A stretch of DNA of 64,000 nt from Maribacter sp. 1_MG-2023. GTDB taxonomy: Bacteria > Bacteroidota > Bacteroidia > Flavobacteriales > Flavobacteriaceae. Of the stretch, positions 8,750 through 19,200 are shown in pieces. Under the pieces are notes generated by a model that was given only the letters and a program-made list of their open reading frames with translations, searched no databases and was not told the DNA's origin. Position 1 is the first letter of the stretch; every line of letters begins with the position of its first letter. Made by a program: the position numbers and the translations under genes. The DNA is taken from contig NZ_JAUOPN010000005.1 in NCBI RefSeq assembly GCF_030547005.1, positions 62,001 to 126,000 of the forward strand, written 5' to 3'.

Positions 8750-9943
8750 TTAGTACTCTAATATAGCGGCTATCCCTGGTAATGTTTTACCTTCTAAACT
8801 TTCTAGCATTGCACCTCCGCCTGTTGATACATAACTAACTTTGTTTTCAAAGCCAAATTGTTTCACTGCCGCAACCGAATCTCCTCCCCCAACTAAAGAG
8901 AAAGAACCTTCTTTTGTAGCTTCGGCGATATAATTACCGACAGCAATGGTACCAGCAGCAAATTTCTCCATTTCAAAAACTCCGATTGGTCCGTTCCAAA
9001 GAATTGTTTTAGAAGTTAGAATAACTTTTTTGAAGTTTTGTAATGTATCTGGTCCGGCGTCTAGTCCTTGCCAACCATCTGGTATTTTGTCAACATCTAC
9101 TATCTGTGTGTTCGCGTTGGCATCAAAAGCATCTGCAGCAATAACATCTACAGGTATGTGTACATTAACATTTTTCTCCTTTGCTTGTTTAAGAATTTCC
9201 ATGGCAAGTTCCATCTTGTCATCTTCACAAATAGAATCTCCTACTTTACCACCCTGAGCCTTAATAAAAGTATAAGTCATACCACCACCGATAATCAAGT
9301 CATCGATTTTATCAAGAATATTTTCGATGATAGTAATCTTAGAAGAAACTTTTGCTCCCCCAAGAATTGCCAATACCGGTTTTTCACCTGTTGCCATAAC
9401 CTTATCGATAGCTTCTATTTCTTTCGCTAATAAATAACCAAAACACTTAGCTTCAGGAAAAAACTTAGCTATTACAGTAGTAGATGCATGTGCACGGTGA
9501 GCCGTACCAAAAGCATCATTAACATATATGTCACCTAGTTTTGAAAGTTTTTCTGCGAAAGCTTCATCACCTTTTTCTTCTTCACTATGAAATCTAAGGT
9601 TCTCTAATAAAAGTACCTCGCCATTCTGTAATTCTGCAACCGCTTTTTCAGCTTCTTCACCAACACAGTCGCTTACAAACTTTACAGTAACCCCAATAAC
9701 ATCAGAAACAGCATCTACGATATGACTTAGGGATAAATCTGGATTGCGTTCCCCTTTTGGTCTTCCCAAATGGCTCATAAGCACAGCACTACCGCCATCT
9801 TCTAACACCTTAATAATTGTTGGCTTAGCTGCCTGAATTCTAGAGTTATCAGTTACTTCAAATTTGTCATTTAATGGAACATTGAAGTCCACTCTAATTA
9901 ACGCTTTTTTATCTTCAAAATTAAAGTCATTCAATACTTTCAT
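8750..9943 (-). CDS. pgk: Phosphoglycerate kinase
   Basis: 397-residue cytoplasmic glycolytic enzyme that converts 1,3-bisphosphoglycerate and ADP to 3-phosphoglycerate and ATP. Typical motifs are present: [12 protein letters not shown] at the N-terminus, [28 protein letters not shown]-type substrate loop, [10 protein letters not shown], and the nucleotide-binding GGGDSVAAV and STGGGAMLE near the C-terminus. The length is normal. It is a single-gene transcript from the promoter at 9967-9974 with a leader of about 20 nt. Confidence 0.97.
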   Translation of the reverse strand: MKVLNDFNFEDKKALIRVDFNVPLNDKFEVTDNSRIQAAKPTIIKVLEDGGSAVLMSHLGRPKGERNPDLSLSHIVDAVSDVIGVTVKFVSDCVGEEAEKAVAELQNGEVLLLENLRFHSEEEKGDEAFAEKLSKLGDIYVNDAFGTAHRAHASTTVIAKFFPEAKCFGYLLAKEIEAIDKVMATGEKPVLAILGGAKVSSKITIIENILDKIDDLIIGGGMTYTFIKAQGGKVGDSICEDDKMELAMEILKQAKEKNVNVHIPVDVIAADAFDANANTQIVDVDKIPDGWQGLDAGPDTLQNFKKVILTSKTILWNGPIGVFEMEKFAAGTIAVGNYIAEATKEGSFSLVGGGDSVAAVKQFGFENKVSYVSTGGGAMLESLEGKTLPGIAAILEY

Positions 9944-9966
9944 GTGATATTACTTTTGTTAGGTAA

Positions 9967-9974
9967 CAAATGTA
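9967..9974 (-). promoter_or_regulatory. -7 promoter box of pgk
   Basis: Reads TACATTTG on the minus strand, an exact TAnnTTTG match, ending 23 nt before the pgk ATG at 9943. Confidence 0.6.
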
Positions 9975-10035
9975 AAGATTAAATGGCTTGGGATAAAGTG
10001 CTAAATAGGATAATTTACACCCAATACCATTAAAT

Positions 10036-10062
10036 TTGTTGTGCTTTAAACAACTATATTTG
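10036..10062 (+). promoter_or_regulatory. Promoter of the delta' gene
   Basis: TTG at 10036-10038 could be the -33 element, 16 nt before TATATTTG at 10055-10062, an exact -7 match. The box ends 5 nt before the ATG at 10068, so the transcript would be nearly or fully leaderless. Confidence 0.6.
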
Positions 10063-10067
10063 AATCT

Positions 10068-11228
10068 ATGTTATTCAATGAAATTTTAGGACTTTCACAC
10101 ATTAAAAAACACCTGGCATCAAGTGCAGATGCCGGTAGAATACCACATGCACAATTATTTGTTGGTCCAGAAGGGTGCGGTCTTTTGGCTATGGCATTGG
10201 CTTATGCTCAATATATTATATGTTCTAACACGAATGGAGAAAATAATGGTGGCAATGAAGCTTGTAATTTAAAGTTCAAATCATTTGCTCACCCAGACGT
10301 TCATTTTGCTTTTCCTGTTTCTAATTCTGATAAGGTAAAATCTCACGCCGTTAGTAACCATTACATGAAAGAATGGCGAGAGTTTATACTAGAACAGCCC
10401 TATGGGAATCTCTTTGACTGGTACCGCCACATTGAAATTGAAAAGAAACAAGGGCAAATTGGTGTTGACGAAGCACAGGATATCGTAAAAAAATTATCAT
10501 TAAAGTCTTATGAAGGTGGATATAAGGTGATGCTTATTTGGATGGCTGAAAAGATGAACACTGCAGCTTCGAACAAATTATTAAAGCTAATAGAAGAGCC
10601 ACCCGATAAAACTATCTTTCTACTGCTTTGTGAAGACGAAGAGCAAATTATACAGACCATTAAATCTAGATGTCAGGTTGTTCATTTTCCTCCTTTAGCA
10701 GAAGATACTATTGCCTCAGCCTTAACTGAGAAAGGTGCTAGCAAGCCAGAAGCCATGCTATTGGCACATGAAGCAAATGGTAACTACAATAAAGCATTGG
10801 ATCTCTTAAATAAGGATTCTGAAGATCTGGTTTTCGAAAATTGGTTTGTACAATGGGTGCGAACAGCTTTTAAGGCGAAGGGTAATAAGGCTGCAATTCA
10901 TGAATTGTTATTGTGGAGCGAAGAAGTTGCAAAAACCGGTAGAGAAACACAGAAGAACTTTCTAAGTTACTGTATTACGGTTATGAGACAGGCGTTAATG
11001 ATAAATTATGGTGCAGAAGAGCTAGCTTATCTAAAAATACATGCCGAAGGATTTCAACTGAAGAAATTTGCACCTTTTGTACATGAAAACAACATTTTGG
11101 ACATCACCAAAGAGCTGGAAGATGCTATTTATCATGTGGAAAGAAATGGGAATTCTAAAATCATATTTACCGACCTTTCTATTAAACTAACTAGACTACT
11201 TCACAGAAAGAAGTCTGAACTTAAATAA
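10068..11228 (+). CDS. holB: DNA polymerase III delta' subunit (clamp loader)
   Basis: 386-residue AAA+ protein of the clamp-loader family, which opens and loads the beta clamp. The Walker A position reads GPEGCGLLA, where the usual Lys and Ser/Thr are replaced by Leu, so it should not bind ATP productively, as known for delta' in other bacteria. A degenerate Walker B (IGVDEAQDI) and the SRC arginine-finger motif (IKSRCQVVHF) remain. Of the four zinc-binding cysteines common in this region only two appear (ICSNTN, EACNL). The conserved LKLIEEPP is present. The DoxX-like gene follows after 6 bp. The start is fixed by the promoter immediately upstream. Confidence 0.88.
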   Translation: MLFNEILGLSHIKKHLASSADAGRIPHAQLFVGPEGCGLLAMALAYAQYIICSNTNGENNGGNEACNLKFKSFAHPDVHFAFPVSNSDKVKSHAVSNHYMKEWREFILEQPYGNLFDWYRHIEIEKKQGQIGVDEAQDIVKKLSLKSYEGGYKVMLIWMAEKMNTAASNKLLKLIEEPPDKTIFLLLCEDEEQIIQTIKSRCQVVHFPPLAEDTIASALTEKGASKPEAMLLAHEANGNYNKALDLLNKDSEDLVFENWFVQWVRTAFKAKGNKAAIHELLLWSEEVAKTGRETQKNFLSYCITVMRQALMINYGAEELAYLKIHAEGFQLKKFAPFVHENNILDITKELEDAIYHVERNGNSKIIFTDLSIKLTRLLHRKKSELK

Positions 11229-11234
11229 ACCACC

Positions 11235-11648
11235 ATGAATATTTTACTAAAAAATTCTACTGTAATATTGTTGCTCTTATTTTTGATTATCACCTTTTTA
11301 CAAAGCGGATTTGATAAAATAACCGATTGGAACGGAAATATATCTTGGCTCAAAGAACACTTCTCAAAAACTATTTTTAAAAACATAGTCCCTTTATTGG
11401 TCGGTATTATTTTGGTAACCGAGATTATTGCCGGTTTACTATGTGTAGTAGGTGTTTATGAAGTTTTTAGTTCAGGAAAATCAAGTATCGCACTATATGG
11501 AGCAATACTATCAGGTATAACATTGCTTATGCTATTATTCGGGCAGAGACTTGCAAAAGATTACGAAGGTGCTAAAACAATAGCTGTTTATTTTATACCA
11601 ACAATTTTTCTTGTATTTCTACTACAAGCTCAGAGCTATCATTTTTAA
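11235..11648 (+). CDS. DoxX-like membrane protein
   Basis: 137-residue integral membrane protein with four predicted helices (about 7-24, 52-70, 82-102 and 115-133). The helix count, size and FLQSGFDKITDW segment after helix 1 fit the DoxX/MauE group, whose biochemical role is mostly unknown. It starts 6 bp after the delta' stop and is probably cotranscribed, with no obvious functional link. No terminator facing this strand is visible before the tRNA. Confidence 0.7.
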   Translation: MNILLKNSTVILLLLFLIITFLQSGFDKITDWNGNISWLKEHFSKTIFKNIVPLLVGIILVTEIIAGLLCVVGVYEVFSSGKSSIALYGAILSGITLLMLLFGQRLAKDYEGAKTIAVYFIPTIFLVFLLQAQSYHF

Positions 11649-11703
11649 TAGGAGTTAAACCTACTTGTAAGTGAAGACTCATTTTTATTCTAAAGTTTTG
11701 GAA

Positions 11704-11733
11704 ACAAAAGACCCTCCTAGTTAGGAGGGTCTT
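11704..11733 (-). terminator. Terminator of tRNA-Cys
   Basis: AAGACCCTCCTA pairs with TAGGAGGGTCTT across a 2-nt loop. Read on the minus strand the hairpin begins at the tRNA 3' CCA and ends in a TTTTGTTT tract. There is no T tract on the plus strand. Confidence 0.82.
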
Positions 11734-11806
11734 GGAGGCATCGAGCGGATTCGAACCGCTGTACAAGCTTTTGCAGAGCTGTGCCTAGCCACTCGGCCAC
11801 GATGCC
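11733..11806 (-). tRNA. tRNA-Cys (GCA)
   Basis: A 74-nt cloverleaf with an encoded CCA. The acceptor stem GGCATCG pairs with CGATGCC, the discriminator base is U, the anticodon loop is CTGCAAA (anticodon GCA), and the T arm contains GGTTCGAATCC. The 3' end runs directly into a terminator hairpin. Confidence 0.96.
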
Positions 11807-11894
11807 ATTTTTTAGCGAGAGCAAAAATAAACATTATTCCCAATTTAAGCTGCATTAACAACTAAGAAATTATATTTATTTAAGGTTGGATGGA

Positions 11895-12266
11895 TTACTG
11901 AACAGATTGTCCTCTTTGTAAATTCAATGATACCGTTACCTTTTCTACGTCTCCGTTTATAGGCGGATTGATTTTAGAAACGGAAACCATAGCTGAATCT
12001 ACGGTCGGGAGTTCAATAAAAATTCGGTCGATTATTCTTTTTGCGACATGCTCCAATAACTTAGAAGGCGTTGCCATCTCTTGCTTTACAATTCTGTTGA
12101 TATGAACATAATCAACAGTATCTTTCAATTCATCTGAAACTGAGGCTATCAATAAATTTGTGTCAACGGATACGTTGACCAAATAATCACTACCAATATT
12201 AGTTTCTTGAGGCAAACACCCGTGGTGGGCATATGCTTTTATATTCTCTAATTGTACTTTACCCAT
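11895..12266 (-). CDS. folB: Dihydroneopterin aldolase
   Basis: 123-residue cytoplasmic enzyme of folate synthesis that converts 7,8-dihydroneopterin to 6-hydroxymethyl-dihydropterin and glycolaldehyde. Family motifs are AYAHHGCLPQE near the N-terminus, DYVHINRIV, KLLEHVAKRI and the catalytic-lysine region VSKINPPING. The length matches the family. It lies 44 bp after the PorP/SprF stop on the same strand, with no visible terminator between, so it may be read through from the adhesin operon or use its own promoter. Confidence 0.93.
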   Translation of the reverse strand: MGKVQLENIKAYAHHGCLPQETNIGSDYLVNVSVDTNLLIASVSDELKDTVDYVHINRIVKQEMATPSKLLEHVAKRIIDRIFIELPTVDSAMVSVSKINPPINGDVEKVTVSLNLQRGQSVQ

Positions 12267-12310
12267 TCTTTATATTCTGGAGATCAAATTTAATCAATCT
12301 ACATTTAGAA

Positions 12311-13264
12311 TTAATACGTACAACGACAATTACTGATACCCTGAAATAAATCTACCCCTAAGGTGATTACATGCGTACCAGAACTATACCCAAGAAGTTC
12401 GTTAAGAATAACTTGATAAGAGTATCCGAAGTAAAAATTACTTTTCTTTAAACCTGCGATAGGAGCTATATACAGAGGATTACCAATTTGATCATTTAAG
12501 AAACGATAGTTGACACCTGCGTAGAAATAATCTTCAAAATCGTAAAATCTAAATTTCAAGTTTAAATCGGTAACAGAACGCCCATCACTCTCGAACAATT
12601 GAAACAACACAGAAGGTTCTATTTCCATCTTGCTGGTTCTTTTTTTCATGTATCTATAACCAGTGTACACATAATAGTTTCTTAGTCTATTAGGCTCGTA
12701 TAATTCATCGAAATTACTTAAATCTTTGTCTAAGATATTTGAAGCATTAACACTGAAATAAAACTTGTCATACCTATATAGTGCACCAATATCAAAGTTA
12801 TGATTTGTAGTTGCTTTATCACCAACATATGCCGGATCAGCAATTAAATCAGGATTTGTGTTATCAATTCTAAATTGGTTGAAATTATACGAGATACCGA
12901 ATGATAAAAACTCATCATCATAACGGTCTAACGTAAGGTGGTGAGCAAATGAGAATCTAGCTCCCTGTTGCTTTGTTTCACCATTACTATCGTTATATAA
13001 TACCATACCAATACCAGATTTTTCACCAACACGCATATCTGCTGCTAGAGATTGGGTATCGGGTGCATCTTTAATACCTACCCATTGTGTAAGACCATTA
13101 AGTCTTATTTTAACATGGTCACCAATACCTGCGTAAGTTGGGGACATTACAAAGGGGTTATCGGCAAGATATTGAGATAATTGAGGTATAGTAAGCTCCT
13201 GCCCTCTTAGGGAGAATACGCTTATAAATAATACCAGTGTCAATAGACTGTTCCGCATCATCAT
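12311..13264 (-). CDS. PorP/SprF-family outer-membrane protein (adhesin partner)
   Basis: 317-residue predicted beta-barrel with a signal peptide ending LRGQ. It starts QLSQYLADNPFVMSPTYAG, the N-terminal signature of the PorP/SprF family, and contains alternating beta strands rich in Tyr and Phe throughout. SprF-type proteins are known to be needed for T9SS secretion or surface attachment of cargo with a type B C-terminal domain. The gene lies 14 bp after the giant adhesin, which carries such a domain, so this is the likely dedicated partner; the order matches sprB-sprF of gliding Flavobacterium. Any of three consecutive ATGs (13264, 13261, 13258) could be the start. Confidence 0.9.
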   Translation of the reverse strand: MMMRNSLLTLVLFISVFSLRGQELTIPQLSQYLADNPFVMSPTYAGIGDHVKIRLNGLTQWVGIKDAPDTQSLAADMRVGEKSGIGMVLYNDSNGETKQQGARFSFAHHLTLDRYDDEFLSFGISYNFNQFRIDNTNPDLIADPAYVGDKATTNHNFDIGALYRYDKFYFSVNASNILDKDLSNFDELYEPNRLRNYYVYTGYRYMKKRTSKMEIEPSVLFQLFESDGRSVTDLNLKFRFYDFEDYFYAGVNYRFLNDQIGNPLYIAPIAGLKKSNFYFGYSYQVILNELLGYSSGTHVITLGVDLFQGISNCRCTY

Positions 13265-13278
13265 TTTAGGTTAAGTTT

Positions 13279-16200
13279 TTAACGGTATAAAGTAAAGTGT
13301 CCAACAAATTCTCTTTCATCACGATCGCCGTTCAGTTTAATTACATACCAGTAATCTCCGGTTGGCAATTCGTTGTCTAAGTATGTTCCATCCCAACCTT
13401 CAGAATCAACTTCTTGTTCGGAAACCACTCTACCATAACGATCAAATATTTTTATTAGTATTTGAGGGTATTGTTCAATGTTTCTAGGTATCCATAAATC
13501 ATTCTGCCCATCACCATTAGGTGTAAAGAAATTATCAACTTCAATGTCTATGAACTCCATAAATATGTTAGCAATCGTAGAACATCCGTTCTCATCAACA
13601 ACACGCACTTCGTAGGTGTCTGTTCTTGTAACATAGAATATATTATTATCACCATTGTCAAAACCATCGAAGTAGTAAGTATAGCCTTCACGACCACCTT
13701 CTACAACAGCAGTTATTTCATTCATGTTATTCTGCTCCAAAACAAGTGTCAATGGCTCAAATGCTTCTATTACAAAGTCAATTGTTTGTAAACAACCATT
13801 AGAGTGTGCAATGGTAATATAATGGTTACCTGGTGCCGAGTTTCTAAAATCAGGATTCAACTGAAAAGCAGCTGGATCAACAGAATCTATCGCATAAAGC
13901 ACATCGCCAATTACACTATCATCTTCTAAAGTTATATTCACAAAATTGTCTGGTGTATCACTTGAACATTCATAAACTGGTACTACAGTAGCATTTAAGT
14001 TTACACCTGTTTCAATATCAACTACTACGTTAGTATCACAACCATTGGCATCTTTAATTACGATTAGGTAATTACCTGCAGCCATGTCATAGAATTCTGT
14101 TCTGTTCAATACAAAGTCTGCATCGTCATTAGAATTCAGTGCCGTGCTATATGGTGCCGTACCACCTGTTATTTCAAGGATGATAGAACCATCTTGACTA
14201 TCAACACAAATTTCTGGTGTTGTCTCTGCAGTTACTTCTAAACTTGACGGCTCTGAAATAGTATATGTCAAGTATTCGAAACAGCCATTTTGATCTTGTG
14301 CAATTATTGTATACTCACCAGCTGTCAATTCGGTAAATGTACCATCAGCATAAAACTGGTTCAAGTTCGGAGAAATTGCATATTGATAACCACCAGCTCC
14401 ACCTGAAAGTGTAACCGTAATCTCGCCATCATTTTCACCAGAACATGTAATATCTATTACATTTTCTGTGTATGTCAATGGTGTTGGTTCAACAATAATA
14501 ACAGTTTCTGGTGTTGTTTCACAATCATGACTAATTACAGTTACATAATACGTACCTGCACCTAAATCTCTAAACACTCCTTGAGATTGTGGACCAGCAA
14601 TTCTAGAAGCTACGCTTAAAGAACTATCGGTAAATAATTCATATTGATAGTTTCCTAATCCGCCATCAGCAGTTGCATAAATAATTGCCGTGCTTTCGCC
14701 AGTACAATTCAGTACTGCAGCAGTTTCATCAACAAATAACAATAATGGCGGTATTTCGCTTTCTGTAATCGCATTAGAGATTGCAGATTCACAACCGTTA
14801 ATTGCATCACGTACATAGAATTGATATCTACCAGCTTGATATGTACCAGTTTCTGGCAAGTAAACTACATTGCCTGTCATTGGTAAGAAGTTGATATTGT
14901 CAACACTATACTCGTATGAACCACTACCACCTGACGCGGTAAGTTCAAATTCTGCACCTTGTGCACATGTTAATGCATCGGTTCTTATTAAGCTAGCCTG
15001 TACTTCAGTTGGCTCTCTAACCTCAACAGTATTTGTTGTGGTATCACAATTCCATCCATCAACTACGGTAATACTATACAAACCTGCACCTAAATCATTG
15101 AAATTAGGATTCGTTTGTGCTCCCGTTGTGGTTGTAATTGTAGTACCAGCTTCATCATAATAGTTCAACTGATAGCTATATATACCACTACCGCCACCGG
15201 TTACATTTGCAGTAACTACGGCTCCAGTATCACCGTAACAAGCTAAGTCTGTTACAAGCGGAGTTGCGTTTGCCACTATTGGTGTCGCTGCTGCCAATGT
15301 TTCTGTATAGTTTACTACACATCCGGCATTATCGGTAATACTTATGGTATAAGCGCCTGAAGCTAAATCAGTAAATATTCCTTCATTAACATCATCCATT
15401 GTAAAGACATCACCAGTTGTCGTGTTTGTTAATACAATATCATAAAGCCTATACCCGCCTTCAACCTCAACTCTTATTACACCTTGGTCATCAGTACAAG
15501 TTGCTTCTGCCAAAGTTGTAACAGTTCCGCTTAACGCTATATCTGGAGATACAATAGTCACCATATTCGTGTCTTCTGAACATAAAGGAATATCGGTTTC
15601 TGTAATAGTAACATAATAGCTACCGCCAGATAATCCTGTTATTGTTCTTGGGTTAACACTAGTATTTGATGCTGTAGAAGGTATAACAGATGTACCTGCA
15701 GCATTGAACACTTCATAAGTGTAATTACCCGTGTACCCATCAATATCAATTTCTAAGCTACCATTTGCATCACCAAAACATGTAACTGCTGATACCGGAG
15801 TAGCCGTTGCCGTAATAAAATCGAACGGAGCAACAGTATAACTAGCTGTATTTACATAACAACCCGTATCTAAATCTGTAACTCTAAATACATAAGAACC
15901 AACAGTGTTTAAATCGTACGTTGCAGAAGTTGCTGTTGAGCTGATAAGCGTAGCCGATGTATTTCCTATAGGTAGCAATTCATAACCATAGTTATGTGCC
16001 AAACCATTATCTGCAACAGTAATTGTTACTGTTTCATCAATAGTACAGTTTATAGCTACATCTTGAGCAATTGAAGCTGTGAACGTGTTGATAGGTTGAA
16101 TTGTAACCGTATCAAACGTAGTACAACCTTTGGCATCTTTTACATATACATCTATAGTTTGTGCACTTCCTGTATCGGATACATTGAATGTATTTTGTGC

Positions 16201-19200
16201 TTGGAAGATGTTATTATCTAAACTGTATAAGTATGGTGCGGTACCTGTACCTGCGCCAGCAGTTGCCGTTATTGTTGCCGTGTTAACACTATTGTCTAAT
16301 GAACAACTAAACTCTGTTGCCACTGCACTAACCGTTAATTCTAATGGTTCTGTGATAGTTTCATTCTTGATGTCTTCACAACCTCTACTAGAAATAACTC
16401 TTACTTGATAATCACCTTCTGTTAATCCTGTAAATAAAGGATTTGTTTGAGATGCAATCGGAGTAACCAAATCAGCAATATCATATAATTCATATTGATA
16501 CTCAGGGTTTGTATTTGTAGCCGGATCAATATTAGCTCTAATACTACCATCTGTACCACCGAAACAACTTACGTTTACAATTGTTGCATCTAACAACACT
16601 GGATCAACCGGCGCATCTAATGTCTGAGTCACTGTTCTTTCACAAATAGGATTTGTTGTATCTAAATCTCTTACTAAGAAACTATATGTACCCTCAATGA
16701 CTAAACCTGTAAAGATTGGATCATTCGTCTGAGTTACAGCAGCACCTGTTGGTGGTGTCATTACAAACTCAAGGTTTGTTGAACCACCAGTTACATAAAC
16801 CGTGATTTCACCACCTGGTATTGACGAACAATCAATAGACTTATCTACTATCGTAGAAACATCCATTTGCTCATAAAGTACCACCGCATTAGTTGTAAAA
16901 GGACAACCCCATTGGTCTATAATCGCTACGTCATAACTACCAGCACCTAAACCTGAGAATACTCTCGTATTTTGTGGTGCACGGAAATCAGTACCGTTTA
17001 ATCTTAATTGGTATGTATAGTTACTTCCTTGTCCGCCAGTAGGCATACTCACTTCAATTTCTCCTTGTAAGTTTGTACAGTTCTCTATGTTTACTTCTAA
17101 TATTGCCGCTATCGCGTCTGGAACATCAAGTACAATATTGTCTTGAATTAATCTTTCACAACCTTCAGCGTCACGAGCCCAAGCTTGGTACGTTCCAGCG
17201 GTAAGCGAATTAAAAGTAGCACCTGCCACGAAATCTACAGTTGCAGGAACTCCCACACCTACATAGTATGTATAGCCACCCCAACCACCAACTACGTCAA
17301 TGATTGTAATTGAACCATCATCACCAGGATTACAGGTAATATCAGTTACTACTGTAGACCCACTAATATCAGCTGTAGGACCGTTTATAGTGAATGCTTC
17401 TGTATTTGTACAGAATGGGTTATTATCTTGTGTTATGGAAACATAGTAATTACCAGCTTCTAAGCTAATGTCAGCTGTAGGACCATTTGTAGTTGCTTCT
17501 GTACCAGAAATAACAATAGTATCATCGCCAATATTTGCTAATGTGCCTTCAGTGTCATAAATAGTCCAAGTAAATCCGCCAGGGTATGTTGCATCAACTA
17601 ATTCAAAGTTAACTGCGCCCGTTGCAGTGCCATAACAAATAACATCACTTGTTTTTACAATATCAATGGTAAATGTATTTGGCTCTACGAGAGTTTGCGT
17701 CGCAGAAACGATACACCCTGTATCTAAATGCCTTGTTAGAATCGTATACGATCCCGCAGATAATCCGCCGAAAACGTTCATTGATTGGTAGTTTACACCA
17801 TTATCAATACTATACTCAAATTTAGTAGCATCACCTAAGGTTGAAGTTACGACTACTGTTAATTCCCCATCACTAATTGGATCACAAGTAACCGTATTGG
17901 AAACATTTGCAACTGCATTAGTAATCTCATCAAAAGGAAGAATGGTTTCGGTTGTAGAACCTGAACATCCTTTATCATCATACACATTGATAGTATATGT
18001 ATCACCTGCTCTATTTGTAACAATCAATACGTTAGACGCACCAGATTGTACAATAGCTGAACCACTATCTGAAAATTCATAAATTACATAGTTACCGCTA
18101 CCTCCCGTAATGGCGGTCTCGTCAACCGTAATTGTAGCATTGTTCGGGTTATTACCTACAGTACAACCGAATTCAACTACCGAAGTATTGATATTCGAAA
18201 TTAATGCGGGTTCATCTATTACAATGTTACCAGAAACAGTACTACAGCCATTTGTTCCTGTTGCAGTCACAACATAGGTATTTGGAGGTAAACCTTCAAA
18301 CGTATTGTTGCTTGGGTTAAATGTTCCTGCTACAGGAGATATGGTAAACGTTAACGGATTTACGCCGTTTTCGGTTTGAGTCAATGTAATTGAACCGTCG
18401 TTTGATCCAAAACATGTTATGTCTATATGAGAATCTGTAAATACCGGCTGAATTGCAGGAGCTAATTCTTGCGTTACCGTTAATTCACAAACCGGGTTTG
18501 TTGTATCTAAATCTCTTACTAAGAAACTATAATTACCATCAACAGTTAATCCTGTAAATGTTGGATCGTTTGTTTGTGTAACATTAGCACCTGTTGGAGG
18601 TGTCATTACAAACTCAAGGTTTGTAGAACCACCCGTTACATTAATCGTAATTGTACCACCTGGTATACTTGTACAATCAATTGCTTTATCTACAGAAGTA
18701 GTAGCGCTTAACTGTTCGTATAATTCTACAGGTAATGTTGTAAAAGTACAACCCCACTGATCTGTAACGATTACCTCATATTCACCGGCACCTAGACCAG
18801 AGAAAACTAACGTGTTTTGTGGTGAACGGAAATTAGTACCATCCATTACCAATTGGTAAGTATAGTTACTTCCTTGTCCGCCAATTACACCGCTAACAGT
18901 AACCTCTCCTTGTAAATTAGTACAGTTTTCCTGAGTTACTTGTAAAGTAGCTGCTATTGGGTCTGGAGTATCAAGTACAATATTATCTTGAATTAATCGC
19001 TCACAACCTTCTGCGTCACGAACCCATGCTTGGTATGTACCCGCTCCTAATGCTGTGAAAGAAGCATCTGCTACGAAATCAGTTGGTAATGTTGGTGCTA
19101 CCGTATCAACAAAATATGTATAACCGCCCCAACCACCGACTACGTCAGTAATCGTAATTGACCCATCAGTTCCAGGAACACATGTAATATCAGTTACTAT

